The notes: generated by a model not told the origin, from the sequence alone. 64,000 nucleotides of DNA from JBEKTW01 sp049515655 (GCA_049515655.1 JBEKTW010000012.1:39633-103632); one strand, 5' to 3'; counted from the stretch's first letter, positions 33,222 to 42,282 are shown. Translations and numbers: made by a program.

Positions 33222-33337
33222 AAAACCCGCCGTGCCATATACTTCAGCACAAGCGGGTTCTTTTTCGAACTCACGGGTTTGCAATCAGGAAGATCTAATA
33301 ACCTCATGATTCGCCTGAAATCAATGTCATTGCAAGA
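33222..33337 (+). repeat. Dispersed repeat A, copy 1, with terminator-like hairpin
   Basis: The block contains a hairpin (AACCCGC at 33224, GCGGGTT at 33253, then CTTTTTC), followed by CTCACGGGTTTGCAATCAGG and TTGCAAGA. It matches 37507-37620 at about 57 of 65 positions in the best-aligned part. Both copies lie just upstream of minus-strand genes, with the hairpin T-run on the plus strand. Confidence 0.8.
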
Positions 33338-33369
33338 TAACAAATCTGCGGCATTGAGTCAAGCAGCAA

Positions 33370-33420
33370 GCCGACCCGCGATGAGGACGAGTCGGCCTGC
33401 GAGTGTGGGCCGTTTTATTT
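33370..33420 (+). repeat. Dispersed repeat B, copy 1
   Basis: GCCGACCCGCGATGAGGACG is followed by AGTCGGCCTGCGAGTGTGGG and CCGTTTT. The ends GCCGAC and GTCGGC are complementary, as are CGGCC and GGCCG, so the RNA could form stacked hairpins ending in a U-run, like a terminator. The other copies are at 33910, 40928 and 42086. Confidence 0.8.
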
Positions 33421-33445
33421 ATATGGGCGTAGCGCGTATCCTCCG

Positions 33446-33877
33446 TCAGAACCACACGTGCTCGCGGTATGCCCTGTAAGCGTCGCCGAATCTTTCTTCG
33501 AGAACACGGTTCTCCTGGCGGGCCTGCCATATCTGCACAACGAGGATTAACACCAAGAACACATAGAAGGGAAAGCTATGGAGGACCAATGCCAATCCCA
33601 GGAACAGCAACATCCCGAAGACATAGATAGGATGACGGAGCTTCGCATACAGCCCCGTTGTCACGAGTTCCTTTGCCTCCGGCACTATCGAGAATGAACG
33701 CCCCAGCTGGAAATAGGCGATGATCAGAAGTATGTATGAAGGAATGATGAGAGCAATACCGATGTACGTCATCAGATCATGCGGATGCTTTGACAGCAAA
33801 CGCAGGATGAACCACGGTAGGACAACAAACGCGAGCAGTATAAAAATACCGACACGTTTTACTGTCTCTGACTTCAT
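33446..33877 (-). CDS. Isoprenylcysteine carboxyl methyltransferase (ICMT)/PEMT-family membrane protein
   Basis: This 143-residue integral membrane protein has four hydrophobic segments. The conserved C-terminal SAM-binding pattern is present as TGLYAKLRHPIYVFGML, then ENRVLEERFGDAYRAYREHV, the RHP...E..FG..Y..Y signature of bacterial ICMT-like methyltransferases. These methylate lipids, thiols or isoprenoid groups at the membrane; the substrate is not predictable. It lies between two copies of repeat B and has no obvious operon partner. Confidence 0.85.
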   Translation of the reverse strand: MKSETVKRVGIFILLAFVVLPWFILRLLSKHPHDLMTYIGIALIIPSYILLIIAYFQLGRSFSIVPEAKELVTTGLYAKLRHPIYVFGMLLFLGLALVLHSFPFYVFLVLILVVQIWQARQENRVLEERFGDAYRAYREHVWF

Positions 33878-33909
33878 CCGATCATAACCCTCGCTTTCGC
33901 TGCCGTAAA

Positions 33910-33930
33910 GCCGACCCGCGATGAGGACAA
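33910..33930 (+). repeat. Dispersed repeat B, copy 2 (partial)
   Basis: GCCGACCCGCGATGAGGACA matches the first 19 bp of repeat B and then diverges (ACAGCCGGTGG). It lies between the ICMT-family gene and the FISUMP gene. Confidence 0.7.
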
Positions 33931-33990
33931 CAGCCGGTGGATTGGGTGCTTCTTTACATTACGCAAAGGAGGTCTTCAACATCAACTTGC

Positions 33991-34737
33991 CTAATCCTTG
34001 ATGCAGCGCACACTAAACCCCATATCCTCACTGTAGGCGTAGAGGGCAATGCCGCCGACATCGTAGACCAAGCCCAGGTGGTCTGCGGACGTCGAATCGT
34101 ACTCCGTGGAACTCCAAAAGCGTGTTTGGAGTCTGACATACCCGAAGAAACCTAGGATGTCGCGGGAGCCCGCGAACAACGCAGAAAAACCGCTCGTGTT
34201 TGTTCCGGCTCCACCGCCAGTCCCTTGTCCTATCGCTTTCAGCGCATTTCCATCTCTTCCTACTGTTGTCCTCAGAGTTTCGTAGTCTAGAAGGGTCGGT
34301 ATGTGCCATCCGGGAGGACATATACCCCGTGTACCCGGGGTTGTATCATACTGCATCGCTTCGTTCCACTGGTATAAGCCCCCGTATATGTTACAATTTA
34401 TCGTGTCGTTATCGTAACAGTACTTTTCAATCTCTTTGTTGTTTTTTGCTGTATCAGTTCCTCGAATCATGGTACCGACATTAAGATTTTCTTTTAGCCA
34501 ACATTGACTGCCTATTTGTACAGTATGATATGTCGTGCCCGCATATGTTACAATTTCTGTGCTATTCGGCTGAACAGGAACATTGTCCTTCTTACAAGAC
34601 CAATGGAACACAATGGAGAGTACGACGATAAGAAGAAATTTCGTTTTACTATTACGCTTTTTGGACGTCGGATGAAGACAATCGCCCTCGCCGAGTTTCT
34701 CAATTATGTTATAATGGGATATTGTTTGTCCTATCAT
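33991..34737 (-). CDS. FISUMP-domain lipoprotein-like protein with a kinase-derived N-terminus
   Basis: This 248-residue frame begins MIGQTISHYNIIEKLGEG, which is the opening of a Ser/Thr kinase (compare MIGTTVSHYKILEKLGEG in the gene upstream). It then switches after Gly18-Asp to a lipoprotein signal (KFLLIVVLSIVFHWSCKKDN) and a Fibrobacter-succinogenes-major-paralogue domain: YHTVQIGSQCWLKENL, GLYQWNEAM, CPPGWHIPT, FWSSTEYD and the terminal GFSVRCIKD. No other ATG, GTG or TTG start lies in frame between the kinase piece and the signal peptide, so the native start was lost or the chimeric one is used. An 18-residue leader may prevent normal lipoprotein export. Confidence 0.75.
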   Translation of the reverse strand: MIGQTISHYNIIEKLGEGDCLHPTSKKRNSKTKFLLIVVLSIVFHWSCKKDNVPVQPNSTEIVTYAGTTYHTVQIGSQCWLKENLNVGTMIRGTDTAKNNKEIEKYCYDNDTINCNIYGGLYQWNEAMQYDTTPGTRGICPPGWHIPTLLDYETLRTTVGRDGNALKAIGQGTGGGAGTNTSGFSALFAGSRDILGFFGYVRLQTRFWSSTEYDSTSADHLGLVYDVGGIALYAYSEDMGFSVRCIKD

Positions 34738-34859
34738 GAGGGAGTCCCTTCCTCATCCGCCAAGACGGATTCGTTAGGGTCCGCAACATCACCAGCGCTC
34801 ATGAAAAGCACTCGCGGGTGATTTTGGGACTTATCGAGCGATATGGTCTGGCCGATCAT
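34734..34859 (-). CDS. 41-residue frame starting with a kinase-like MIGQTIS
   Basis: An ATG at 34859 opens a 41-residue frame beginning MIGQTIS and continuing with unrelated residues (LDKSQNHPRVLFMSAGDVAD). Its TGA overlaps the start of the FISUMP chimera (ATGA). It appears to be a second kinase-start remnant, now acting at most as a leader peptide coupled to the next gene. Confidence 0.45.
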   Translation of the reverse strand: MIGQTISLDKSQNHPRVLFMSAGDVADPNESVLADEEGTPS

Positions 34860-34895
34860 TTCAAGCCCCAATAAACAGTGATTACCACACAATCC

Positions 34896-37493
34896 TCATT
34901 TGATGTAAGGGTTCTCAATGATCAATATCTTTCCCTGGAATTCGTGTGTTGCAAAGATGACCTCTTTACCATCATCGCTTAGATTATACTCGGAGTGAGA
35001 TATATTTTTTAGGGAATTGAACTCTTTTATGCGTCCATCGGTGAGTGAGATTGTCCGTAAAGGTTGTCCCGCTTCCCATTCTGTCCAGCACTGTTGCCGG
35101 AGAGAGATTTGGGAATTCGGTGGTTGCTCTAATTTTCTTTTCTGCCCGTTGCTGTTGATCCACCAACTACCGCCGAGGTCTTGCGTAAGAAATTCATTTC
35201 TTCCCCCAATAGGATATCGTAATAAAGCATCTTCCTTCATAGTGCTGTCTAAAGGTGAGACTGTGCTGAATTTATCCTTTGTCCGGATTGTAAGATGGGA
35301 AGAATCGACCCATGTAAGTCCTTTGAAATCATTGAATGTAGAAATCCTTTTCGGTTGCCCACCTTGAGTCATATCAAGAATAAATACCTCTCTGGCTCCC
35401 GGAATAGTAAAAAAGGGTCCAGAAGTAGCTGCTAACCACTTCCCGTTAGGAGACCAAGTTCGCCCACCAGTATTCTCCCATTCGCCAATTTTGACTCTTT
35501 GACGGTTAGTGCCATCACGATCCATGATAAAAAGATGAGACCTCACACCCGACCAGCCAAACCGAAGATCTCCTACATTTACTGCAATCCTGCGTCCATC
35601 CGGAGAAAGGTGTAGAGCATCGTCCCAAACGGTCTGTTCGCCGGCCGTGACAAGTTTCGGTTCTCCACCTGTGACCGGGACAAGCATAATCTGTCCAACC
35701 ATTTTCACTTGTGGATAAATAATTCTACGTCCGTCTGAGGAGATCCTCGGAGATCCATCAGGACCGTCGCTGCTGGTCAGCTGTGTTGGATCTCCACCTT
35801 CGGAAGATATCATCCAAAGATTCAATGGGCCTGAAACAGTTGTCGAATATATTATTACATTATCCTGCGACCAGCATACGCCCTCAATATTCGCCTTGGC
35901 AAATGTAAGTTGTCTTTCCTTCCCCGTTTCGAGGTCATGAACGAAGAGTTCTTGATACCCGGATCCTTCTCGATAATCGCGTATCCAGACAATGGATTTC
36001 CCGTTCGGCGACCAGTCAAAACAAAAGTTTCTAAACAATTGACTACCGATGGTATCAACGAATTCTCTTCGAAGATCAGTGCCTTCGGGGGAGCTTGTCC
36101 AAAATTCAATATGCTTCTTCTCCCAAACGTTGAGTCCGAGACCCCATCCAATTCGTTTGCCATCAGGTCTCCAGTGCAAATCATCGGCACCATTCAAGCT
36201 GTCTGCATTTAACGGAATCCCTCCTGTGGAGGATATAATCCGGACCGAACCAGATGACTCCTCATAAAGAATGGTGCCACCATCCGGGGAGACTTCAGCA
36301 CCCCATATCAATTCTCGATTCCCCTTAACAAGAATCCGTGGCATTTCTCCACTGGAAGAGTGTGAAAGATATACGTTCCAATTACCTTCAACGTCCCTGG
36401 CTGAGAACGCTATCCAGTTTCCATCCGCCGACATGCTTGGATACATTATCTCCTTGAATGGAAGATCCAGTGCCCGGGAAATCCTTTTGGGATTCGGATG
36501 AACACTTGAGCGAGTTGGCCAGAATATAATTCCTGATACAACCGATAGAAGAAAGACAGTGATAATACTCCATCGAAGGTATATTTTCCTTCTTTGTTTC
36601 ACAACCTCTGCTGGAGCCGTTGTTGCCGGTGTCGATTTCTCCGCTGTCGCCTGATCGGTGACCAACGACACTTCAGATGTATCCCTTTTAACTCTCTTAA
36701 GATCGGTCAGGAGTTCATCGATATGCTGATACCGGTACGCTTTATCCTTTTCAAGACATTTATTTACAATGCGTTCTACCTCAAGAGGAATCCCGCTCCT
36801 TAATCCCGTGATCGCTTCCGGACGAACATTCAGAATCGAATACTGAATGGCATTCTCATATTCGCCTTTGAACGGTACTACTCCGGTTATCATTTCATAC
36901 AACACAACTCCAAGCGACCATATATCAGAACGCCGGTCGATTTCATCACCCTTCACCTGCTCGGGCGACATATAGGTAACTGTTCCGAGTGTTGTTCCAG
37001 TCTTCGTGAGCACAGTGCGTCCGCGGAGTTTCGCCAGCCCGAAATCGAGGATCTTGGCGATGCCGTCGTCTGTGATCATAACATTGGCCGGCTTAATATC
37101 TCTATGGACAATGTTCTTCCCGTGTGCTTTTTCCAGTCCTTGGCCGATCTGGATTGCAAGATCGATCGCATTCTTGAACGGAAGAGGACCTCCTTCGATC
37201 TTATCCTTGAGTGTCTGGCCTTCGTAGCAGGCCATCACGATGAAAGACCGGCCGTCGTCGGTCTCGCCAATCTCATGAATATTGCAGATGTTTGGATGTT
37301 CAAGGGCCGATGCGGCTTGGGCTTCATGGGTGAAGCGCTCTTTGGCTTCTGGATCTCTAGTGAGTTCAGGCGGAAGAAATTTTAACGCGACAGTACGCTT
37401 GAGCTTGGTGTCTTCGGCTTTGTATACTACACCCATTCCTCCTTCTCCCAACTTTTCGAGGATCTTGTAATGCGAAACCGTGGTTCCGATCAT
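34896..37493 (-). CDS. Transmembrane Ser/Thr protein kinase with C-terminal TolB-like propeller
   Basis: This 865-residue protein has an N-terminal Hanks-type kinase domain: glycine loop LGEGGMGVVYKA, ATP-binding Lys38 (TVALKFL), catalytic HRDIKPANV (H130-R131-D132) and DFGLAK (D150-F151-G152), with an activation segment carrying TGTTLGTVTYMSPEQ. All catalytic residues are present, so it should be active. A transmembrane helix follows near residues 305-326 (IITVFLLSVVSGIIFW), then about 500 residues of repeated WSPNGKWLAATS/SPDGRRIAV-type blades typical of TolB/WD40-like propellers. It probably senses an extracytoplasmic signal through the propeller. Repeat A lies just upstream of the start. 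Confidence 0.93.
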   Translation of the reverse strand: MIGTTVSHYKILEKLGEGGMGVVYKAEDTKLKRTVALKFLPPELTRDPEAKERFTHEAQAASALEHPNICNIHEIGETDDGRSFIVMACYEGQTLKDKIEGGPLPFKNAIDLAIQIGQGLEKAHGKNIVHRDIKPANVMITDDGIAKILDFGLAKLRGRTVLTKTGTTLGTVTYMSPEQVKGDEIDRRSDIWSLGVVLYEMITGVVPFKGEYENAIQYSILNVRPEAITGLRSGIPLEVERIVNKCLEKDKAYRYQHIDELLTDLKRVKRDTSEVSLVTDQATAEKSTPATTAPAEVVKQRRKIYLRWSIITVFLLSVVSGIIFWPTRSSVHPNPKRISRALDLPFKEIMYPSMSADGNWIAFSARDVEGNWNVYLSHSSSGEMPRILVKGNRELIWGAEVSPDGGTILYEESSGSVRIISSTGGIPLNADSLNGADDLHWRPDGKRIGWGLGLNVWEKKHIEFWTSSPEGTDLRREFVDTIGSQLFRNFCFDWSPNGKSIVWIRDYREGSGYQELFVHDLETGKERQLTFAKANIEGVCWSQDNVIIYSTTVSGPLNLWMISSEGGDPTQLTSSDGPDGSPRISSDGRRIIYPQVKMVGQIMLVPVTGGEPKLVTAGEQTVWDDALHLSPDGRRIAVNVGDLRFGWSGVRSHLFIMDRDGTNRQRVKIGEWENTGGRTWSPNGKWLAATSGPFFTIPGAREVFILDMTQGGQPKRISTFNDFKGLTWVDSSHLTIRTKDKFSTVSPLDSTMKEDALLRYPIGGRNEFLTQDLGGSWWINSNGQKRKLEQPPNSQISLRQQCWTEWEAGQPLRTISLTDGRIKEFNSLKNISHSEYNLSDDGKEVIFATHEFQGKILIIENPYIK

Positions 37494-37506
37494 ACCATCC
37501 TGAAAT

Positions 37507-37620
37507 ACAAAGCCCGCTGCGATTTGTAATGCTGCGCTAGCGGGTTCTCTTTCAGACTCACGGGTTTACAATCAGGAATATCTAATAGCCTCATTATTCG
37601 CCCCAAATTGGTATTGCAAG
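37507..37620 (+). repeat. Dispersed repeat A, copy 2, in a 400-bp gap
   Basis: The hairpin AGCCCGC...AGCGGGTT is followed by CTCACGGGTTTACAATCAGG and ATTGCAAGA, aligned to copy 1 at 33222. The rest of the 37494-37891 gap has no gene. An upstream extension of the next frame (from 37700) is probably untranslated, because the good ribosome binding site and signal peptide begin at 37892. Confidence 0.8.
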
Positions 37621-37891
37621 AAGGTAATGAATATGAGGGATTTAGTCAAGAGAGCACCATAATTCCGAATTCGGCTAGGAATGCTAGCTTTTCGGGATAT
37701 TGACACTTAAATTCGTTTTCTGTACCTTTGATCTATCATCGTACCAGGTTCACCGCAGGAGCGCGGTGCGTACTGGAATGTTCTTTCCTTTGGACTATAC
37801 ACCTATCAATTATTGCTCGGTATATTTCACCCTGCCCGGTCAGCTGTGGGCAGATTTCATCATCCATCCAATTCAGAGGAGAATAGAAGTC

Positions 37892-40867
37892 ATGTTGAGA
37901 CGATTGAAGGATACGGCGAGCACCCGCAACATCGCCTTGTACGCAGTCACAATTCTTTTCGCCGTGAGCATCGCGTTTGCTCAGCCGGGCAAAACCCCGC
38001 CCCTCCGCTTGGGCAATCTTGATTCGCGTGCCCATAGTGGGAGCGAACAGTTCCCGAATGGTTTATCGCAATCAGTTGACAAACACCGGCGCGGGATTGC
38101 TGCTCTCCCCAGTTTGTCCGTGTTTACATCTGACAGCACGTTCGCAACGAACGGCTCGCGGGAAGTCGGCGTACAAGGCGGCAGCGGCACGTTGGACGCA
38201 ATCACGGGTCTTGCAGTTCAGTCCGACGGCAAGATCGTTGCAGCGGGCTATTCCAAAATCGTCAACTACTACGCATTCGCCGTGGCACGGTTCAACACCA
38301 ATGGCACGCTTGATGCGACATTTGGATCCAGCGGCTCGAAGAGTGTGTATATCCCGGGCGGCAGCAGCACGAATGACCAGGCGAAGGCCGTCGCCATCCA
38401 ACCATCCGACGGGAAGATCGTCGCTGCCGGATATTCCAAAAACGGTAGCTTATACACCTTTGCACTCGCGCGATTCAAGACGAATGGAACACTCGACAGC
38501 ACATTCGGGACCAATGGCGGGGTACGAGTATACATCAGCGGAGGAGGAGGAAGCGACGACGAAGCCTACTGTATTGGCATTCAAAGCGATGGAAAAATCG
38601 TTGCAGCCGGCCTCACCTACGTATCCAGTTCAACATATATTGCCGTGGCGAGATTCAAGACGAATGGTGCGCCTGACAGCACGTTCGGAACGAACGGCTC
38701 GGCAAAGTTCGCCTACGGCCAGGTATTCGGTCTGGCCGTTCAATCCGACGGGAAGATAGTGCTCGGTGCACAGGGGTTCAACGCGGCTGTGATCGGGCGG
38801 CTCAAGACTAACGGCACGGCGGACAGCACCTTCGGAACAACCACCCCCGGGTGGACAAATACGACAAGCATTGGTCCGGTATCCGACTTCATTGGGCTCG
38901 GCGCGATCGCTCTTCAATCCGACGGCAAGATCGTGGCAGGGGGATATTCATCCGGTAGCGAGTTCGTCGTTGCACGATACAATGCCCTTGGTACGGTGGA
39001 TGCCTCATTCGGTCAATCCGGTGCGGCCCAGACGTTCATTTCGGGCGGCAATCAATCCGACGATGAGGGATATGCAATGACGCTTCAATCGGATGGCAAC
39101 ATCGTCGTGGCAGGGTACTCGAGCGACGCGTCGGGGAATCATGCTTTCGCAGCGGCACGCTGGTCAACCGGCGGTGTGCTGCAAGGGAGTATCCGCACTT
39201 CTGTGAGCGGTGGAGACGGCGCCAACGATGCCGCCCAGGCGATTGCGGTCGATTCGAGCGGCAGGATTGTGCTCGGCGGCTTCAGTGAATACAACTCTTC
39301 AAACTACCACAAAGCCTTTGGAATTGCCCGGTATAATTGCCCCAACTCGAAGGTCCTCACGCTCTGTCCTGCGGCAGTCGCCGAGACGACGGCGACACTG
39401 AGCGGTGAAGTCCTGGCGGGGAGCCCGAACTCCGTGGTGCAGTTCCTGTATGGCAATACTTCCGGCGCCTATACGGACAGCGTGACCGCATCCACCAGCC
39501 CTGTGAACTCCAGCTCAACAGTTTACGAGTCGGGATCGCTCAATTCCTTGACGATGGGATCAACGTACTACTGCTGCATTGCCGCATCGAATGCGTACAC
39601 ATACTTGCGGGGAAAAGAAGTTTGCTTTGCGACCAGCGCTGCGGGGCCGGGCTACGCTTTATCCTTCAGCCCATCGTCCAGCACGTACACGGTGCATTCA
39701 TCCGTCATCACCACCATCACAGACAATTTGACGATGGAAGCATGGGTAAAATGGAACGGTGGGACCGGTAGTTCCCAGGATATTCTCTATAACGGAGATC
39801 CGGCATCTTCCGGATACGGTCTCTATTTCGATTTGGCTTCGGGTTCGATGGGGATCTTATGCGGAGGCATCACGTTTATGCACTCCGATTCTGTCTTTGC
39901 AGTGGGCAGCTGGGTGCATCTTGCGGCGGTACGCCAATCGGGCACCTGGTCATGGTACATCAATGGGGTCTCCCAACCAATCAGTGGAGGGGGCACTGCA
40001 CCCGCCACACCCGGCGTCGATTTCACGGTGGGGGGATATAAGACCCACGAATATTTCAATGGCGTGATCGATGAAGTTCGCATTTCCGATACTATCCGCT
40101 ACTTCGAAAGCTTCTCCCCGGTGCATCAAGCTTTCGCCTCCGACCCCCACACCATTGCGCTCTACCATTTCGATGAAGGAGCGGGGACTACTGCCTACGA
40201 TGCCTCCGGCAACGCCAATCATCTCACCCTGGTGAACAGTCCGGCCTGGGTTACCAGCGATGCGCCGCTGCCGATAACCCTGGCTTCGTTCACCGGCAGC
40301 GTTCAACCCGGCCCTTCGGTTCAGATCGTGTGGAGTACAGTGAGCGAGACCAACAGCTACAGTTTCACCATCCAGCGAAAAGCGGCATCAAGCACAATAT
40401 GGACGACCGTGAGTCCATCGATTCAAGGCGCGGGCACGACCCTGGAGCAACACAACTACTCGTGGACAGATCTTAACGTCCCTGCCGGTACCTACCAGTA
40501 TCGCCTGGAAGAACAAGATAGAACCGGACAGTTGACGTACTCCTCTACCATCACAATCATCGTTAGCGGCGTGACGGGAGTGAAGAACGATGCCGCGCCG
40601 AGGATATTTCAGCTCAATCAGAATTATCCGGATCCATTTAATCCGACCACCGCCATCAAGTTTAGTGTGGACCGACTCGAACACGCGACGGTGAGGGTCT
40701 ACTCCATGCTGGGACAGGAAGTTGCGACACTCTTTGACGGGATGGCCGAACCCGGGCATTACTACAGATTCAATTTCGACGGCTCGCAGATCGGCAGCGG
40801 GATGTATTTCTACCGCATCATGACCGAGAGCCACTCGGCTGTGAAGAAGATGATTCTCATGAAATAG
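37892..40867 (+). CDS. T9SS-sorted exoprotein with delta-60 repeats and LamG domain
   Basis: This 991-residue protein is read from ATG 37892 (upstream AGAGGAGA), with a signal peptide (NIALYAVTILFAVSIAFA). Residues of about 60-420 contain six or more delta-60 repeats, each like LQSDGKIVAAGYS...FAVARFNTNGTLDATFGSSG, a propeller-like fold. A fibronectin-like segment is followed by a LamG/concanavalin-type lectin domain (NLTMEAWVKWNGG, IALYHFDEG). The T9SS sorting domain closes it: FQLNQNYPDPFNPTTAIKFS, YSMLGQEVATLFDG and a final VKKMILMK. It is likely a cell-surface carbohydrate- or matrix-binding protein. Confidence 0.9.
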   Translation: MLRRLKDTASTRNIALYAVTILFAVSIAFAQPGKTPPLRLGNLDSRAHSGSEQFPNGLSQSVDKHRRGIAALPSLSVFTSDSTFATNGSREVGVQGGSGTLDAITGLAVQSDGKIVAAGYSKIVNYYAFAVARFNTNGTLDATFGSSGSKSVYIPGGSSTNDQAKAVAIQPSDGKIVAAGYSKNGSLYTFALARFKTNGTLDSTFGTNGGVRVYISGGGGSDDEAYCIGIQSDGKIVAAGLTYVSSSTYIAVARFKTNGAPDSTFGTNGSAKFAYGQVFGLAVQSDGKIVLGAQGFNAAVIGRLKTNGTADSTFGTTTPGWTNTTSIGPVSDFIGLGAIALQSDGKIVAGGYSSGSEFVVARYNALGTVDASFGQSGAAQTFISGGNQSDDEGYAMTLQSDGNIVVAGYSSDASGNHAFAAARWSTGGVLQGSIRTSVSGGDGANDAAQAIAVDSSGRIVLGGFSEYNSSNYHKAFGIARYNCPNSKVLTLCPAAVAETTATLSGEVLAGSPNSVVQFLYGNTSGAYTDSVTASTSPVNSSSTVYESGSLNSLTMGSTYYCCIAASNAYTYLRGKEVCFATSAAGPGYALSFSPSSSTYTVHSSVITTITDNLTMEAWVKWNGGTGSSQDILYNGDPASSGYGLYFDLASGSMGILCGGITFMHSDSVFAVGSWVHLAAVRQSGTWSWYINGVSQPISGGGTAPATPGVDFTVGGYKTHEYFNGVIDEVRISDTIRYFESFSPVHQAFASDPHTIALYHFDEGAGTTAYDASGNANHLTLVNSPAWVTSDAPLPITLASFTGSVQPGPSVQIVWSTVSETNSYSFTIQRKAASSTIWTTVSPSIQGAGTTLEQHNYSWTDLNVPAGTYQYRLEEQDRTGQLTYSSTITIIVSGVTGVKNDAAPRIFQLNQNYPDPFNPTTAIKFSVDRLEHATVRVYSMLGQEVATLFDGMAEPGHYYRFNFDGSQIGSGMYFYRIMTESHSAVKKMILMK

Positions 40868-40892
40868 GCGTTAGCACACATTTAAAACACGA

Positions 40893-40924
40893 AGCCCCAG
40901 CGAATAACTGGGGCTCTTTTTTTA
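40893..40924 (+). terminator. Rho-independent terminator after the delta-60 protein gene
   Basis: Stem AGCCCCAG/CTGGGGCT with a 7-nt loop (CGAATAA) is followed by a run of nine T after one C. It begins 25 bp after the stop codon and ends the plus-strand exoprotein transcript. Confidence 0.9.
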
Positions 40925-40927
40925 AAG

Positions 40928-40955
40928 GCCGACCCGCGATGGGGACGAGTCGGCC
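40928..40955 (+). repeat. Dispersed repeat B, copy 3
   Basis: GCCGACCCGCGATGGGGACG then AGTCGGCC. Only the first hairpin-forming part is kept. It sits between two clear terminators. Confidence 0.75.
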
Positions 40956-40980
40956 CTCAAGCACCGCTCATGAAACAGAA

Positions 40981-41009
40981 AAGCAGCCGTTGGAGTGGCT
41001 GCTTTTTTT
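40981..41009 (+). terminator. Second terminator hairpin
   Basis: Stem AAGCAGCC/GGCTGCTT with an 8-nt loop, followed by a T-run. It is the third hairpin in 120 bp after the exoprotein gene. The stem could also serve the minus strand, whose side is A-rich. Confidence 0.85.
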
Positions 41010-41105
41010 AACTGATAGAATTGAAGCAACTTTGGCTATCTGAGCAATCGATCTTTTTAATATTTAAAGTTAATCAACGTACCTCAGTACAATTTTAGGG
41101 TATAT

Positions 41106-41231
41106 TCATGCTCTGAGAAAGGCGAGCAAGTCAGCGTTGAGCGGCCAGCCGTGGCTGAAGACAACAGGTTGTCCCGATCCCCAGTCCTTGAGGTAGATTT
41201 CTGTGCCGTCTTTTGTGGTGATCGTGCTCAC
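41106..41231 (-). pseudogene. Fragment of an alpha/beta-hydrolase (non-heme chloroperoxidase/arylesterase type)
   Basis: A GTG-started frame of 41 codons encodes MSTITTKDGTEIYLKDWGSG followed by QPVVFSHGWPLNADLLAFLRA. This is the opening of bacterial chloroperoxidase-like hydrolases, including the HGWPLNAD oxyanion-loop motif, but the remaining 230 or so residues (nucleophile Ser, Asp, His) are gone. The break comes directly after NAD, where LLAFLRA and a stop replace the expected sequence. It is a dead fragment, downstream of the superoxide dismutase gene. Confidence 0.8.
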
Positions 41232-41298
41232 GCTAATATCTCCTTCGTTGATTGAGAAAGTAATCAAGCCGGAATTGCGTGAAAAGGTTGCCCGGTAT

Positions 41299-41844
41299 TC
41301 ATTTCGCTATGCCAATCACTCCACACCCAACTCTCGCTCCGGCATTTCCGGTTGGTTGTGTTTTAAAATCATCTTCTTTTTCATGTACGATTACTGCGTG
41401 ACCGATGATTGAATGGTTACCGTTCAGTTTGATGACGGGATCGATATAGTCAAGATGGGCGTTACTTTTGGCATCAGCTTCGATGTTTCCCATATCGCCT
41501 GCATGACGTTTCTTGCTCATCGGCATGCCATGAGACATTCCCGCCGGATTGAAGTGTCCGCCCGCCGAACTCCCATCGTCTGAACTGATATCGCCGAACT
41601 CATGAATATGAAATCCATGCTTCCCCGGTTTTAAACCTGTCAGATTCGCAATAATGCGGACTCCTTTATCGACTTCCTCAAATGTCACGACACCCTGCAC
41701 CGAATTCCCCTTCGTTGGTGTGATCACCGCAATCGCCCGCTTGATCGATGCTTCCGAATGTATCTTATGACCATTTTGAGCTAAAAGGATTTGAGCACTT
41801 ATAAGTATTAATGTGAAGTTGAGAATAAAAAGAGTTTTTTTCAT
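41299..41844 (-). CDS. sodC: Secreted Cu-Zn superoxide dismutase
   Basis: This 181-residue protein has a signal peptide (MKKTLFILNFTLILISAQIL). Metal ligands are visible in HGFHIHEFGD (two Cu His), GGHFNPAG (bridging/Zn His), HAGDMGNIEAD (Zn His and Asp) and IIGHAVIVHEKEDD (last Cu His). GNAGARVGCGVIG closes the fold with the disulfide Cys and the active-site Arg. It converts superoxide to hydrogen peroxide and oxygen in the periplasm or outside. The insertion MSHGMPMSKKRHAGD is Met/His-rich, as in several bacterial SodC. A stand-alone gene. Confidence 0.95.
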   Translation of the reverse strand: MKKTLFILNFTLILISAQILLAQNGHKIHSEASIKRAIAVITPTKGNSVQGVVTFEEVDKGVRIIANLTGLKPGKHGFHIHEFGDISSDDGSSAGGHFNPAGMSHGMPMSKKRHAGDMGNIEADAKSNAHLDYIDPVIKLNGNHSIIGHAVIVHEKEDDFKTQPTGNAGARVGCGVIGIAK

Positions 41845-42282
41845 GCTACCTCCTTTTGTGAAACGATGAACATTTCAACGTGCACAGAATTCTGATACTT
41901 CATTTCTTTCTCTAACCTTTTTTTATTAGTGTTCGACGCAACAATTCCGACCACTATGATTGTTGAGACAATCTACTTATTAGAACGTGAAAAGTCAAGC
42001 GACTCGGTCAAACCTTGCCCAGTTCATTGGTAAGCCTGGCAAAACAAGCCCGGGCGTAAAAGCGGGGGGAAATGAAAAACGAAAAGCCGACCCGCGATGA
42101 GTTCGGCCTGCAAGTGTGGGCCGTTTTTCTTCCCATAACTCGGATCAAAACTTTCCAGTTGACACATTGTACGTGTAATATCCCGGATTATGAAAAGAAA
42201 GCGAATGTCCTTAAATTACAATGTATCAGTGGGCATTCCAGGACGGATAGTAGGACACGAATCCATTGCGGACAATTAGAGC
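41845..42282. repeat. Non-coding gap with dispersed repeat B, copy 4 (42086-42129)
   Basis: The only recognisable element in this 438-bp gap is repeat B: GCCGACCCGCGATGAGTTCG, then GCCTGCAAGTGTGGGCCGTT and a T-run. It lacks the GGACGA bases of copy 1. The rest is AT-rich without a gene; it should contain the sodC promoter (minus strand) and the metallophosphoesterase promoter (plus strand). Confidence 0.7.

Noticed and set aside
33991..34737. Annotation as a protein kinase
   Set aside because: Only the first 18 residues resemble a kinase; the rest is a FISUMP domain.
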